Shown here piece after piece: positions 10,974 to 20,351 of a stretch of DNA of 64,000 bases (the stretch's first letter is position 1; each line of letters begins with the position of its first letter). The position numbers and the translations under genes are program-made. The stretch is from Saccharothrix longispora. GTDB lineage: Bacteria; Actinomycetota; Actinomycetes; Mycobacteriales; Pseudonocardiaceae. The stretch lies in contig NZ_NSDM01000001.1 in NCBI RefSeq assembly GCF_030852425.1, positions 248,001-312,000 of the forward strand, read 5' to 3'. Below the pieces are notes generated by a model, which was not told the DNA's origin, did not search any database, and was given only the letters and a program-made list of their open reading frames with translations.

Positions 10974-12251
10974 TCAGGCCGTCGGGGCGACCTTCGTGGC
11001 GGCGGTGATGATGCGGTCGAACGCATCGCCGTCCTTGGGGTCGTACAGGCCGGCGAGCAGCTTCAGGACCAGCCTCATGAGGGTCTTGCGGGGCAGCCCG
11101 TACTTGGTCGCCGTGCGCATGATCGTGGGGTTGCCGATGAGCTTGCTGAAGACGTTGCCGAGGCGGTAGTAGCTGCCCAGGGCCTGTTCGATGCGCACCG
11201 GGTAGCCGTGCAGCGCGCGCTCGCGGCTCGCGCCCTGGCGGGCCAGGGCCTGCACGACGCTCTCGGCGGCGATCCGCGCCGACTCCATGGCGTAGCCGAT
11301 GCCCTCGCCGTTGAACGGGTTCACCATGCCGCCGGCGTCACCCACCAGGAGCAACCCGTCCCGGTAGTGGGGCTTCCTGTTGAGACCCATCGGCAGGGCC
11401 GCGCCGCCGATCTTGCCGGTGGCGTTCTCCTCGCGGAAACCCCACTCCTCCGGGGTGCCGTCGAGCCAGCTCTTCAGCAACGCGCGGTAGTCGGTGGTGC
11501 CGTACGCCTTGGAGGTGCTGAGGATGCCGAGGCCGACGTTCACCGTGCCGTCGCCCATGCCGAAGATCCAGCCGTAGCCGGGCAGCAGCACGTCGTTCTG
11601 GCGGTCCCACAGCTCCAGGTGCGACTCCAGGTAGTCGTCCTTGGTGCGCGGGCTGGCGTAGTAGCGGCGGACCGCGACGCCCATGGGCTTGGCGTCGTCC
11701 TTCTGGATGCCGACGCTGAGCGCGAGGCGCGCGGACACGCCGTCGCAGGCCAGCACGAGGGGTGCGCGGTAGGTCACCGGCTCCTTGCCCGGCCCCTGCT
11801 TCGCCTCCACGCCGACCACGCGGCCGTTCTCCACGACCGCGCCGGTGACGGTGGTCTGCTGGTGCATCCGGGCGCCCGCCGCGACGGCGGTGTTCGCCAG
11901 CATCTCGTCGAAGTCCTGCCGCGGGCGCACCAGGCCGTAGGGCGGGAACGTGGCCAGCTCGGGCCAGTCCAGCTCCAGCGTCACGCCGCCGCCGACCACG
12001 CGCAGGCCGCGGTTGTGCAGCCAGCCCGCCTCTTCCCGGGTGTCGACGCCCAGGTCGATGAGCTGCTTCACCCCGCGCGGCGTGAGGCCGTCACCGCAGA
12101 CCTTCTCGCGGGGGAAGGTGCTCTTCTCCAGCAGCACCACGTCCAGGCCGGCCCGTGCCAGGTAGGTGGCCGCGGTGGAACCCGCGGGCCCCGCCCCGAC
12201 CACGATCACCTCGGCGTCCTCGCCTGCCTTGCGGCGGCTGGGAGTCGTCAT
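10974..12251 (-). CDS. menJ: geranylgeranyl reductase family flavoprotein, probable menaquinone reductase MenJ
   Basis: FAD-dependent reductase of 425 aa that probably saturates one isoprene unit of menaquinone (MK-9(H2)-type products), at the membrane. The FAD-binding Rossmann motif VVGAGPAGSTAATYLA is at residues 17-32, followed by the family segment FPREKVCGDGLTPRG near 60-75. The second flavin motif GLLLVGDAGGMVNPFNGEGIGYAMESG-type (GDAGGMVNPFNGEGIGYAME) is near residues 303-322. The assignment to MenJ rather than a lipid or chlorophyll GGR rests on adjacency to menG, as in Mycobacterium (Rv0561c/Rv0558). A Rex operator lies ten bases upstream of the start. Confidence 0.85.
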   Translation of the reverse strand: MTTPSRRKAGEDAEVIVVGAGPAGSTAATYLARAGLDVVLLEKSTFPREKVCGDGLTPRGVKQLIDLGVDTREEAGWLHNRGLRVVGGGVTLELDWPELATFPPYGLVRPRQDFDEMLANTAVAAGARMHQQTTVTGAVVENGRVVGVEAKQGPGKEPVTYRAPLVLACDGVSARLALSVGIQKDDAKPMGVAVRRYYASPRTKDDYLESHLELWDRQNDVLLPGYGWIFGMGDGTVNVGLGILSTSKAYGTTDYRALLKSWLDGTPEEWGFREENATGKIGGAALPMGLNRKPHYRDGLLLVGDAGGMVNPFNGEGIGYAMESARIAAESVVQALARQGASRERALHGYPVRIEQALGSYYRLGNVFSKLIGNPTIMRTATKYGLPRKTLMRLVLKLLAGLYDPKDGDAFDRIITAATKVAPTA

Positions 12252-12260
12252 CCCCGCTCC

Positions 12261-12278
12261 TTGTGCCCGTGTTCACAA
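12261..12278. promoter_or_regulatory. Rex-like operator upstream of menJ
   Basis: TTGTGCCCGTGTTCACAA matches TTGTGAA-N4-TTCACAA at 12 of 14 specified positions; the right half is perfect and the left half has CC for AA. It ends ten bases before the menJ start codon, a position where bound Rex could block transcription of a short-leader transcript. Functional binding is inferred. Confidence 0.65.
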
Positions 12279-12316
12279 AGTCCACCCCGAGTCTACTGAC
12301 CTCCCCCTGAGACCCC

Positions 12317-12482
12317 CGCGAGTCGTAAGTCCACGCCGCGCGAGTCGTCACTTCGCGCCGCGCGAGTCGTGACTTCGCGCACCCTGAGTCCTTCACTCGT
12401 GAGTGAAGGACTCAGGGGTCCCGAACGTACGACTCGCGCGGCGCGAAGTGACGACTCGCGCGGTGTGGGATTACGACTCGCG
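12317..12482. repeat. large composite inverted repeat between menG and menJ
   Basis: A 166-base, almost fully symmetric element centred at 12399/12400. The core is a 17-base perfect stem (12382-12398 with 12401-12417) with a 2-base loop. Outside an 11+11 base unpaired bubble, the arms 12336-12370 and 12429-12463 are perfect reverse complements (35 bases), and weaker pairing continues to 12317 and 12482. Each arm is built from about three tandem 22-base units beginning CGCGAGTCGT. The element begins just past the menG stop, so it could terminate menG transcription, but it is far larger than a terminator needs. Confidence 0.9.
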
Positions 12483-12484
12483 GG

Positions 12485-13174
12485 TCAGGCGGGTTTGGTG
12501 GCTCGGTGGAGGGCGACCATGCCGCCGGTGAGGTTCATCCAGGCCACGTCCTCCCAGCCGGCGCGGGCGACGACCTCGCCCAGCGCGCGCTGGTCGGGCC
12601 ACGTGCGCATGGACTCGGCGAGGTACTTGTAGGCGTCCGGGTTGGACGAGACGAACTTCGCGATGAGCGGCAGGACCTTGAGCAGGTGGCGCATGTAGAC
12701 GTACCGGAACGGCCGGAACGTGGGCGTCGACACCTCGCACACCACCAGTCGGCCGCCGGGCCGCACCACGCGCGCCATCTCGCGCAGCGCCGCCTCGGTG
12801 TCGTTGAAGTTGCGCAGGCCGAAGCTGACCGTCACCGCGTCGAACGCGCCGTCCGCGAACGGCAGGTGCAGGGCGTCCGCGGCCACCTTGGGCACGTCCC
12901 GGTGCCGCCCGCCCAGCAGCATGCCGACCGAGAAGTCCGCCGCCACGCACCACGCGCCCGAGGCCGCGTACTCCACGGTGGACACCGCCGTGCCCGCCGC
13001 GAGGTCCAGCACCCGCTCGCCGGGACGGGCGTCGAGCACGCGCCTGCTCCACTCGCGCCAGCGCCGGTCGAACCCCAGTGTCATGACGGAGTTCGTGCGG
13101 TCGTAGCCCTTCGCCACGCCGTCGAACATCTCGGCGACCTCGCGGGGGTTCTTGTCCAGACCTGCGCGCGACAT
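12485..13174 (-). CDS. menG: demethylmenaquinone methyltransferase
   Basis: SAM-dependent methyltransferase of 229 aa that makes menaquinone from demethylmenaquinone (UbiE/MenG family). Visible are the N-terminal family segment [21 protein letters not shown] at about residues 20-40 (shortened here to its key residues YDR-TN-W-R), SAM motif [13 protein letters not shown] near 56-67, motif [22 protein letters not shown] near 95-114, and [21 protein letters not shown] after it. Length is normal. It is followed directly by the large inverted repeat and then menJ, and preceded by two glycosyltransferase genes on the same strand. Confidence 0.93.
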   Translation of the reverse strand: MSRAGLDKNPREVAEMFDGVAKGYDRTNSVMTLGFDRRWREWSRRVLDARPGERVLDLAAGTAVSTVEYAASGAWCVAADFSVGMLLGGRHRDVPKVAADALHLPFADGAFDAVTVSFGLRNFNDTEAALREMARVVRPGGRLVVCEVSTPTFRPFRYVYMRHLLKVLPLIAKFVSSNPDAYKYLAESMRTWPDQRALGEVVARAGWEDVAWMNLTGGMVALHRATKPA

Positions 13175-13183
13175 GGGAGCAGA

Positions 13184-14293
13184 CTAGGTGACGCGCAGAG
13201 CGTCCAGCATCCCGTCCACCGCCACCTGCCACGGGTACTCCTCGGCCCGCGCCCGCGCCGCGCTCCGGCGGGTCGGCTCCGGGTCGTCGAGCAGGTCGCT
13301 CACCGCCCCCGCGAACGCCGGCGCGTGGTCTGCCACCGCGGCGCCGCACCCCGGCCGCACGATCTCCCGCAGCGCCGACGAGGCCGAGACCACCACCGGC
13401 GTGCCGGAGGCGAGGGCTTCGAGCGCGGCCAGGCCGAACGTCTCGTGCGGCCCTGGCGCGAGGGACACGTCGGCGGTGGCCAGCAGGTCCGCGACGGCCG
13501 CGCGGTCGCCCAGGAACCCGAGGAACGTGACGGGCAGGCCCGCGGCCCGGCGTTCCAGCGCCTCCCGGCGCGGGCCGTCGCCGGCGATGACCAGGCGGAC
13601 GCGGTGACCGGCGGCGTGCAGCTCGGCGGCGGTGTCGACGCTGCGCTCGACGTGCTTCTCCGGCGACAGCCGTCCGCAGTGCACGAGCAGCGCGTCCGCG
13701 CCCCGCGCGAGGTCCGCCCTGAGCGACCGGTCGCGCCGGGTCGGGGTGAACGTGCGCAGGTCCACGCCGAGCGGCACGCGCACGACGTTGCGCGCGCCGA
13801 TCCGGTCGAACTCCTCGCGGGCGAACTCCGTCGTGCACACCACCACGTCGTAGGAGGCGGCCATCCGGGCGTTGGCCGCGTCCGCGCCCCGCCGCGCCAG
13901 GCCGCCGGGCACCAGGAACTGCTCCAGCAGCCGGTCCAGCCGCTCGTGCGAGACGACCGCGCTGGGCACGCCCCGCTCCGCCGCCCACCGGCCCATGCCG
14001 CGCAGCGTGAGCCGGTCGGACACCTCCAGCCGGTCGGGCGCCACCCGGTCGAGGAGGGCGCGCACCCGCCACGGGTCCACCGCGCGGTAACCGCCGGTGC
14101 CGGGGATGCGCGGCGCGGGCAGCGTGACGCGCCGCACCCCGCCGGCCAGGCGTTCGTCGGCGTGCGCGGGCCCGGGGACGACGAGGACGACCTCGTGGCC
14201 GTGCGCGGCGTACCCGGCGCCCAGGTGGTGCAGGGCCGTGCGCAGGCCGCCGGACCGCGGGCCGTAGAAGTTGGCCAGTTGGACGATCCTCAC
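13184..14293 (-). CDS. GT-B glycosyltransferase family 4
   Basis: Glycosyltransferase of 369 aa with a GT-B fold. The N-terminal domain starts [19 protein letters not shown], with the glycine-rich acceptor loop. The C-terminal nucleotide-sugar domain has [19 protein letters not shown] near 195 and the EX7E region [20 protein letters not shown] near residues 290-309. The donor and acceptor cannot be read from the sequence; the neighbour mgtA suggests mannolipid assembly. The GTG start overlaps the mgtA stop as GTGA, so the pair is probably co-translated. Confidence 0.85.
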   Translation of the reverse strand: MRIVQLANFYGPRSGGLRTALHHLGAGYAAHGHEVVLVVPGPAHADERLAGGVRRVTLPAPRIPGTGGYRAVDPWRVRALLDRVAPDRLEVSDRLTLRGMGRWAAERGVPSAVVSHERLDRLLEQFLVPGGLARRGADAANARMAASYDVVVCTTEFAREEFDRIGARNVVRVPLGVDLRTFTPTRRDRSLRADLARGADALLVHCGRLSPEKHVERSVDTAAELHAAGHRVRLVIAGDGPRREALERRAAGLPVTFLGFLGDRAAVADLLATADVSLAPGPHETFGLAALEALASGTPVVVSASSALREIVRPGCGAAVADHAPAFAGAVSDLLDDPEPTRRSAARARAEEYPWQVAVDGMLDALRVT

Positions 14294-15393
14294 GCCGCGC
14301 GCCGCTGCGGGAGGTCCAGCACGGCCGCGTAGTGGGCCAGCAGCTCGTCGCACACCGCGGTCCACGTCCGACCGCGCACCCAGCGCCGCGCCGCCTGCCC
14401 GTACTGCCGGCGGCGCAACGGGTCGCGCAGGTCCTCCACGGCGGCGCGCAGCCCGTCGTCGTCGCGGAACAGGTAGCCGGTGTTCGGCCGCACGAGGTCG
14501 CGCGGACCGCCCGCGTCCGGCGCCACCACCGGCACGCCGCTGGCCAGCGCCTCCTGCACGGCCTGGCAGAACGTCTCGTGCGGGCCCGTGTGCGCGAACA
14601 CGTCGAGGCTCGCGTACGCGGTCGCCAGCTCCGTGCCGCCCCGGAAGCCCAGGAACGCCGCACCCGGCAGCTCGCGGCGCAGCCGCTCCTCCTCCGGCCC
14701 TTCGCCGACGACCACGAGCCGGACGCCCGGCAGGTCCCGCAGGGCCGTGAGCCGGTCCACCCGCTTCTCCGGCGACAGGCGGCCGACGTACCCGACCAGC
14801 AGCTCCCCGTCCGGGGCGAGCTCGCGGCGCAGCGCGTCGTCGCGGCGGCCCGGGTGGAACAGGTCGACGTCCACGCCCCGCCCCCACCGGTGCACGCGCG
14901 GCACTCCGTGCTCCTCCAACGCCCCCACCGCCCAGCTCGACGGCGCGAGCGTGCGGTCGGCCTGGGCGTGCAGCCGGCGCGTCCACCGCCACGCGGCGCG
15001 CGCCGTCAGCCCGAGGCCGTAGTGGCCGGCGAACCCGGCGACGTCCGTCTGGTAGACCGCGACCGTCGGCACGCCGAGCCTGCGCGCCGCCGACAGGCCT
15101 CGCGCGCCCAGCACGAACGGGCTGGCCAGGTGCACCACGTCCGGGCGGAAGTCGTGCAGGGCGGTCAGCACCCGGCGCGTCGGCACGCCCACCGGCAGCG
15201 AGCTGAACCGCGGCAGGTCCACCGCCGGGACGCGCACGACCGGCGTGCCGTCGTGGTGCTCGTCGCCCGGACCGGGTGCGACGACCAGGGCCTGGTGACC
15301 GCGTGCCCGCAGGTGCTCCAGCACGCGCAGGACGGAGTTGGTGACCCCGTTGACGTGGGGCAGGAAGCTCTCGGTGACGATCGCTACGCGCAC
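14290..15393 (-). CDS. mgtA: GDP-mannose-dependent alpha-mannosyltransferase, MgtA type
   Basis: GT-B mannosyltransferase of 367 aa, close in sequence to the MgtA group (Mycobacterium Rv0557, Corynebacterium MgtA), which mannosylates a glucuronosyl-diacylglycerol anchor in lipoglycan synthesis. The N terminus [20 protein letters not shown] is the family signature. [27 protein letters not shown] and [15 protein letters not shown] follow, and [20 protein letters not shown] holds the EX7E motif. GTG at 15393 is preferred; an in-frame GTG three codons upstream is possible. The mgtA-menG-menJ neighbourhood is as in Mycobacterium. Confidence 0.85.
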   Translation of the reverse strand: MRVAIVTESFLPHVNGVTNSVLRVLEHLRARGHQALVVAPGPGDEHHDGTPVVRVPAVDLPRFSSLPVGVPTRRVLTALHDFRPDVVHLASPFVLGARGLSAARRLGVPTVAVYQTDVAGFAGHYGLGLTARAAWRWTRRLHAQADRTLAPSSWAVGALEEHGVPRVHRWGRGVDVDLFHPGRRDDALRRELAPDGELLVGYVGRLSPEKRVDRLTALRDLPGVRLVVVGEGPEEERLRRELPGAAFLGFRGGTELATAYASLDVFAHTGPHETFCQAVQEALASGVPVVAPDAGGPRDLVRPNTGYLFRDDDGLRAAVEDLRDPLRRRQYGQAARRWVRGRTWTAVCDELLAHYAAVLDLPQRRAA

Positions 15394-15537
15394 GCCGATC
15401 ACCCTGGGCGGCGGAGGACACGACGGCGTGACACCTCGGCGAACGCCCGCGGAACTCCACGCGTCGGGGTTGACGTTGGCCCCGGCTTCACCTGGAGTAC
15501 GCGCCGCGGTCACCCGTTGCGGTGACACTAGGTCGGC

Positions 15538-16362
15538 ATGACCGTCTTGTCGTCCCGACCTGCCCAGCCCGTCGATCCCGGACTGGTGTCGATCGCGCTG
15601 GAGGTGGCGGGTCGCCTGGCCAACGACGCGTCCGACGTCATCATGGCGACGGCGGGGCGCGGTGCGCGGCCGGACGAGGACGCGTCGCCGTTCGACTGGG
15701 TGACCGACACCGACCGCACGCTGGAGCGCCACACCCGGCGCGTGCTCACGGCGGAGTTCCCCGACATCCCGGTGTTCTGCGAGGCCGCCGACACCGACGT
15801 CGCGGCGGACCTCCCGTTCCGGTGGGTCGTGGACCCGGTGGACGGCACGGCGAACTACGTGGCGGGTCTGCCGTGGTGCGCCTACAGCCTCGCCCTGGTG
15901 GACCGCTGGGGCCCGGTCGTGGGGGTGGTGGCCGACCCGTACCGGGCGCAGATCTACGCCGCCGCGCGGGGGCGCGGGATGAGGGCCAACGGCACGCCGG
16001 TGCGGCTGGGCGACCAGGCCGTCAGCACGATCGTGTGCACGGAGATGACGAGGACCGGCCCGTGGCCCGGGATGGGCGAGTTCATCTCGCGCGCGGCGGT
16101 CGCGGGCACCGGCGTGCGGGTGCTGGGCTCGAAGGCGCTGGCGGTGGCGCAGGTGGCCCTGGGGCACGCCGCGGCGGCGGTCCTGCACAGCTACCACGAG
16201 TGGGACGTGGCGGGCGCGGTGGCGCTGGCGGTCGAGTCGGGCGCCGTCGTGCTGGACCGGCGGGGCGAGGACGCGTCCCTGCCGGTGGACGGCCTGCTCG
16301 TCGCCGTGCCGGAGGTGGCGGAGGAGGTCCTGGGGTGGTGGCGGTCGTCGATGACCCGGTAG
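15538..16362 (+). CDS. inositol monophosphatase family protein
   Basis: Mg2+-dependent phosphatase of 274 aa in the IMPase/FBPase/histidinol-phosphatase superfamily. Metal motif 1 is [16 protein letters not shown] near residues 99-114 and motif 2 is [13 protein letters not shown] near 219-231; an upstream [12 protein letters not shown] near 60 supplies the first metal ligands. In place of the usual E-E pair the segment is CEAADTD, normal for distant members. The substrate is not determinable. It is divergent from mgtA with 144 bases between starts and has no obvious operon partner. Confidence 0.85.
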   Translation: MTVLSSRPAQPVDPGLVSIALEVAGRLANDASDVIMATAGRGARPDEDASPFDWVTDTDRTLERHTRRVLTAEFPDIPVFCEAADTDVAADLPFRWVVDPVDGTANYVAGLPWCAYSLALVDRWGPVVGVVADPYRAQIYAAARGRGMRANGTPVRLGDQAVSTIVCTEMTRTGPWPGMGEFISRAAVAGTGVRVLGSKALAVAQVALGHAAAAVLHSYHEWDVAGAVALAVESGAVVLDRRGEDASLPVDGLLVAVPEVAEEVLGWWRSSMTR

Positions 16363-16435
16363 GCCGTTTGACGCAGAGCGCGCCTCTGCCTTGGTTGTCG
16401 CGTCGGGCCCAGTAGGGCCCGGAAGTGAACCCGGT

Positions 16436-16936
16436 TCACCGTCCGGACGGTCGGTTGCCGGGTTTCGCGCTGTTCGGGGCGATGTTCGCCCGCTGCACGC
16501 CCTCCAGCAGGCAGGCCACCCGACGCCGCCACTCGCCACCCGCGCCGTAGCACCAGGCGATCGCGTCGCTCGCCCACAGCATCGGGTCCTCGTGCGGGCG
16601 GAAGTGCTCGTGGTCGAGGTGGAAGATCTTCTTCTTCAGCACGGCCAAGGTGCGCCGGTCGAGGACGTCCTGGTGGGCGCAGCTCTCCAGGACCGGTCGC
16701 GCCGCGCTGATGTCGAGCACGTGCCGTCCGGCCGCCATGAGGCACGCCTGGCGGGCCACCTGGTCGTTCGGGTGCTCGCGTCGCTCTCCTTCCTTGAAGT
16801 GCAGGCGGCGCCGGCCGGGTTCCACCTTCGCGCGGAGGGCGGTCCGGATGCGGTCGAGGTCGCGCGGGAGGGCGATGACGACCGCGACCAGGCAGGTCGG
16901 GCCGCGGCGGGACCCGTCGAGGAATGCGTGCCACAT
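16436..16936 (-). CDS. hypothetical protein, possible DUF3800-like RNase H fold
   Basis: Protein of 166 aa with no confident family. The opening [20 protein letters not shown] resembles the start of DUF3800-type proteins, where the first strand carries an Asp-Glu-Ser triad; here the Glu is replaced by Gly. [41 protein letters not shown] and [20 protein letters not shown] follow, consistent with that fold. The gene lies downstream of the hypothetical membrane protein gene at 16979 and the paa operon, same strand, with a 42-base gap. Function unknown. Confidence 0.6.
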   Translation of the reverse strand: MWHAFLDGSRRGPTCLVAVVIALPRDLDRIRTALRAKVEPGRRRLHFKEGERREHPNDQVARQACLMAAGRHVLDISAARPVLESCAHQDVLDRRTLAVLKKKIFHLDHEHFRPHEDPMLWASDAIAWCYGAGGEWRRRVACLLEGVQRANIAPNSAKPGNRPSGR

Positions 16937-16978
16937 GATCCGGCGGTTCCAACGGACCAGTGGCCACGTGCGATCGGT

Positions 16979-17608
16979 CTAACCATTCCCGAGGTGCGGC
17001 AGCTGTTGCTCCAGCACTTCGAGGTGCACGCGGGCCTCTTCGAGGGACGGCTGGTCGAACATCCGCAGTGCCACGCGGCCCACCTCGTCCTCGAACGCGG
17101 TGAAGTCGCGGACGGCGGCCGCGAGGCGTCGGGCCACCGGGTGGTCCTGGCCGCCGTCCAGCGCGCGGCCCAGGTGGGCCATGCGGCGGACGGCGGCGAG
17201 TTCCGCGTCGAACTGGGCGGCGATCCGCTCGAACCACTGGCGGGCCGGGGAGGGCGGGATGGTGTTCACGGCGGCGCGCACCCGGCTGACCGACAGCTCG
17301 CACCTCGCCACCATCGCCGACCAGCGGTCGTTCGGCGGCGGGGGCGGGGGCGGCGGGAGCTGCCGGGGCCGCGGCGGCGGGAGCGCTTGCCGCGGGCGGC
17401 GGACCGCGCCGACGACCAGGCCGATCAGCGTGCCCGGCACGCCGCCCATCACCACGCCCATCATCCCCGAGGCGATGAGGCTCGCCGCGACGTTCACGCC
17501 GGAGTCGACGTCGGACGTCGGGAGGGCGATGCCGAACATGAACAGGGCGGTCATCAGCACCGTGCCGATGAGCAGACCCCACAGCGCCGACCGTCCCATG
17601 TGCACCAA
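16979..17608 (-). CDS. hypothetical membrane protein with proline-rich linker
   Basis: Unrecognised protein of 209 aa. Two membrane helices are visible (ALWGLLIGTVLMTALFMFGIA near residues 8-28, and SLIASGMMGVVMGGVPGTLIG near 43-63), then a basic patch, a polyproline linker (RQALPPPRPRQLPPPPPPPP) and a cytoplasmic helical domain of about 115 residues with many Ala, Arg and Glu. Either of two Met codons (residues 1 or 4) could start it. It lies ten bases downstream of paaE on the same strand, so it may be read from the paa transcript, but nothing ties it to phenylacetate. Confidence 0.65.
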   Translation of the reverse strand: MVHMGRSALWGLLIGTVLMTALFMFGIALPTSDVDSGVNVAASLIASGMMGVVMGGVPGTLIGLVVGAVRRPRQALPPPRPRQLPPPPPPPPNDRWSAMVARCELSVSRVRAAVNTIPPSPARQWFERIAAQFDAELAAVRRMAHLGRALDGGQDHPVARRLAAAVRDFTAFEDEVGRVALRMFDQPSLEEARVHLEVLEQQLPHLGNG

Positions 17609-17617
17609 TGTGCCAGA

Positions 17618-18676
17618 TCAGGCGTCGAAATCGACCGTGATCGACGTGGTCCGCGCCTCGGACTGGCAGGTGAGCACGAATCCCGCCTCGACCTCGCGCG
17701 GTTCCAGGGCGTAGTTCCGGCGCATCTCCACCTCGCCCGACACGACCAGCGCCCGGCACGTCCCGCACACGCCGCCCTTGCAGGCGAACGGCAGGTCGGA
17801 GCGCACCCGCTGGGCCGCGTCGAGGATCGGGACGCCGGCGGGCAGCGGCACGTCGGTCGACCGGCCGTCCAGCACGACGGTGCACGTCGCGGCGGCCCGC
17901 ACGGCGGCGTCGTCGGCGCGCAGCGGCGGCGGTGGCGGCTCGTCCACGTAGAACAGCTCGTGGTGCACGCGCCCGTCCGGGACGCCCAGCGAGGACAGCA
18001 CCGACCGCGCGTCCGCCACCAGCCCGTACGGCCCGCACAGCCACCAGTCGTCCACGTCGGCCCACGGCACGACGGTCCCGAACAGCGCCCGCAGCTTCGC
18101 CGCGTCCAGCCGGCCGGAGAACAGCTCGACGTCCCTCGGTTCCCGCGACAGCACGTGCACCAGCTGGAACCGGGCCGGGTACCGGTCCTTCAGGTCGGCC
18201 AGCTCGTCGCCGAACATGACCGTGTCGGCCCGCCGGTTGCCGTACAGCAGCGTCACGCGCGCCCCGGCCGCCAGCACGGACGCGGCGATCGACAGCGCGG
18301 GCGTGATGCCCGAGCCGGCGACGACCAGGCCGTGGTGGGCGCCCGCGGAGTCCCCGGGGATGACGTCCTCGGGGGTGAAGTTCCCGGCGGGCGGCAGCAC
18401 CTCCAGCACGTCACCGGGCTGCACGCGGTCCACCAGCAGCGTCGAGAAGAGCCCGCCGTCGACCCGCCGCACACCGATGCGCAGCGGCGCCCCGACGGCC
18501 GCGCAGATCGAGTACGACCGGCGCTCGTCGCCGTTGCGCAGCGTCACGAACTGGCCCGCGCGGAACGCGAACAGGTCGGCCAGCGGGGCCGGCACGTCGA
18601 ACGTCACGGCCACCGCGTCCGAGCAGAGCCGCTCGACCGAGGCCACGGTCAGCTTGTGGAACTCCGGCCGCGCCAC
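17618..18676 (-). CDS. paaE: phenylacetyl-CoA epoxidase reductase subunit PaaE
   Basis: Reductase of 352 aa that passes electrons from NADPH to the diiron epoxidase PaaAC. It has a ferredoxin-reductase domain with the FAD motif RRSYSICAAVG near residues 53-63, the NAD-binding segment VVAGSGITPALSI near 117-129, and a C-terminal plant-type 2Fe-2S ferredoxin with CKGGVCGTCRALV near 293-305 and a last Cys in VLTCQSEA near 335. GTG start directly abuts the paaD stop. Last gene of the five-gene paa operon. Confidence 0.94.
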   Translation of the reverse strand: MARPEFHKLTVASVERLCSDAVAVTFDVPAPLADLFAFRAGQFVTLRNGDERRSYSICAAVGAPLRIGVRRVDGGLFSTLLVDRVQPGDVLEVLPPAGNFTPEDVIPGDSAGAHHGLVVAGSGITPALSIAASVLAAGARVTLLYGNRRADTVMFGDELADLKDRYPARFQLVHVLSREPRDVELFSGRLDAAKLRALFGTVVPWADVDDWWLCGPYGLVADARSVLSSLGVPDGRVHHELFYVDEPPPPPLRADDAAVRAAATCTVVLDGRSTDVPLPAGVPILDAAQRVRSDLPFACKGGVCGTCRALVVSGEVEMRRNYALEPREVEAGFVLTCQSEARTTSITVDFDA

Positions 18677-19180
18677 TCAGATCTCCTTCACGTGCTCGAA
18701 CGGCTCGGCGCAGTCCAGGCACCGCCGCAGCGCCTTGCACGCCGTGGACCCGAACCGGGACAGCTCGGACGTGCGGAACGACCCGCAGCGCGGGCACGCC
18801 ACGCGGGCGGACGGCGGCACCAGGTTGAGCGGCACCGGTCCGGCGACCTTCGGCCCCAGCCGGGACGGCGGCGCGATGCCCGCCTCCCGCAGCTTGCGCA
18901 GCCCGTCCTCGCTGATCCAGTCGGTGGTCCACGCGGGCGACAGCGAGGTCCGCACCTCCACCGCCGAGTACCCGGCCGCCAGCAGCGAACGCCGCAGGTC
19001 GGCACCCATCTCGTCGAGCGCGGGGCACCCCGAGTAGGTGGGGGTGATGGTCACCGAGACCCGGCCGCCCGGCGCCTCGGTCACGTCCCGCAGCACGCCC
19101 AGGTCGGCCAGCGTCAGCACCGGCAGCTCGGGGTCGCGCACCTGCGCCGCCACGTCGTACGCGGTGGTCACCGCGATCAC
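18677..19180 (-). CDS. paaD: phenylacetyl-CoA epoxidase assembly protein PaaD
   Basis: Protein of 167 aa needed for maturation of the phenylacetyl-CoA epoxidase, probably in iron-sulfur cluster assembly of PaaE. It has an N-terminal MIP18/DUF59 domain (VRDPELPVLTLADLGVLRDV, then ITPTYSGCPALDEM with the conserved Cys near residue 54) and a C-terminal zinc-ribbon-like part with VACPRCGSFRTSELSRFGST and CKALRRCLDCAEPFEHVK. GTG start overlaps the paaC stop as GTGA. Confidence 0.92.
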   Translation of the reverse strand: MIAVTTAYDVAAQVRDPELPVLTLADLGVLRDVTEAPGGRVSVTITPTYSGCPALDEMGADLRRSLLAAGYSAVEVRTSLSPAWTTDWISEDGLRKLREAGIAPPSRLGPKVAGPVPLNLVPPSARVACPRCGSFRTSELSRFGSTACKALRRCLDCAEPFEHVKEI

Positions 19181-20067
19181 CAGACCGCGCCGGGCAGCGA
19201 CCGGTGCAGGTGCTGCATCTCGGCCAGCAGGTAGCCCATGGCCTCGGTGTGCACGCCGTCGCGCCCGGCCCGCCCGTTCACCCGCGCCGCGGGCACGTCC
19301 GCCGGCCGTTCCAGCCCGGCCGCCGGCAGGACGGCGTCCAGCACCCCGTCCACCTCGGCCCGCAGCTCGGACGGGTCGACCGCGACCCCCGGCAGCCGCA
19401 GCTCCACGGCGTGCGGCGCGAACAGCTCGTCGACGAACGGCCACACCCGCTCCAGGCCGGCCCGCATCCGCCGGTGGGACTCGTCGGTCCCGTCGCCGAG
19501 CCGCACGGTCCACTGCGCGGCGTGGTCGCGGTGGTAGGCCAGTTCCTTCAGGCCCTTCTCGGCGACGGCCGCCAGCACCGGGTCCGCGCTCCCCCGCAGC
19601 CGCGAGTACGACGCGACCTTCCACGAGGAGAACACCAGCAGCCGCGCGATCGTGGTCGCGAAGTCGCCGCCGGCGACCGGGCCGCACTCGATCTCGGCCA
19701 GGTGCACGTTGCGGAAGTCCCGCTCGTCGCGCAGGAACGCCAGCGCGTCCTCGTCCCGCCCCGCGCCCTCGACCTCGCCGGCCCGGGTGAGCAGCAGCCG
19801 GGCCTGGCCGAGCAGGTCGAGGGCGATGTTGGCGAGGGCGACGTCCTCCTCCAGCTCCGGCGCGCGCGAGGTCCACTCGGCCAGCCGCTGGGACAGCACG
19901 AGGGCGTCGTCGCCGAGCATCAGGCAGTACGCGGCCAGGTCGGCCCGGTCGACGCCCCCGGGCACCTCGCGGTCCACGCCGGCCAGCGCCTCGGAGAACC
20001 CGGTGCCGAACGCCCAGTGCGCGTCGTCCTCGCCCAGCAGGGACTCGTAAGCGTTGTCGAAGCTCAT
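19177..20067 (-). CDS. paaC: phenylacetyl-CoA epoxidase structural subunit PaaC
   Basis: Ferritin-like helical subunit of 296 aa that pairs with PaaA in the phenylacetyl-CoA 1,2-epoxidase core; PaaC is structural and lacks a working diiron site. Family segments include LMLGDDALVLSQRLAEW near 50-66, LANIALDLLGQARLLL near 77-92, and KELAYHRDHAAQWTVRLGDG near 170-189. ATG start with ATGA overlap to paaB. The C-terminal AMGYLLAEMQHLHRSLPG is normal for the family. Confidence 0.93.
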   Translation of the reverse strand: MSFDNAYESLLGEDDAHWAFGTGFSEALAGVDREVPGGVDRADLAAYCLMLGDDALVLSQRLAEWTSRAPELEEDVALANIALDLLGQARLLLTRAGEVEGAGRDEDALAFLRDERDFRNVHLAEIECGPVAGGDFATTIARLLVFSSWKVASYSRLRGSADPVLAAVAEKGLKELAYHRDHAAQWTVRLGDGTDESHRRMRAGLERVWPFVDELFAPHAVELRLPGVAVDPSELRAEVDGVLDAVLPAAGLERPADVPAARVNGRAGRDGVHTEAMGYLLAEMQHLHRSLPGAVW

Positions 20068-20351
20068 AGGTGCGGCACGTCCTCGGGGATCTCGTAGAAC
20101 GTCGGGTGCCGGTACACCTTGTCGCCGCTGGGCTCGAAGAACGGGTCCTTCTCGTCCGGCGACGACGCGGTGATCGCCGCCGCGGGCACCACCCAGATGG
20201 ACACGCCCTCGTTGCGGCGGGTGTAGACGTCGCGCGCGTTGCGGACGGCCATCTCGGCGTCCGGCGCGTGCAGCGAGCCCACGTGCACGTGGTTCAGCCC
20301 GCGCTTGCCGCGGACGAACACCTCCCACAGCGGCCACGACGAGCTGCTCAT
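20064..20351 (-). CDS. paaB: phenylacetyl-CoA epoxidase subunit PaaB
   Basis: Small subunit of 95 aa that bridges PaaAC heterodimers in the epoxidase complex. Recognised by [20 protein letters not shown] near residues 9-28 and [18 protein letters not shown] near 38-55. Full family length. It overlaps both paaA and paaC by four bases. Confidence 0.94.
   Translation of the reverse strand: MSSSSWPLWEVFVRGKRGLNHVHVGSLHAPDAEMAVRNARDVYTRRNEGVSIWVVPAAAITASSPDEKDPFFEPSGDKVYRHPTFYEIPEDVPHL

Noticed and set aside
16391..19234. 947-codon plus-strand frame opposite paaDE and the hypothetical genes
   Set aside because: Antisense to recognised genes with verified motifs; the product is low-complexity and His/Arg-rich without domains.
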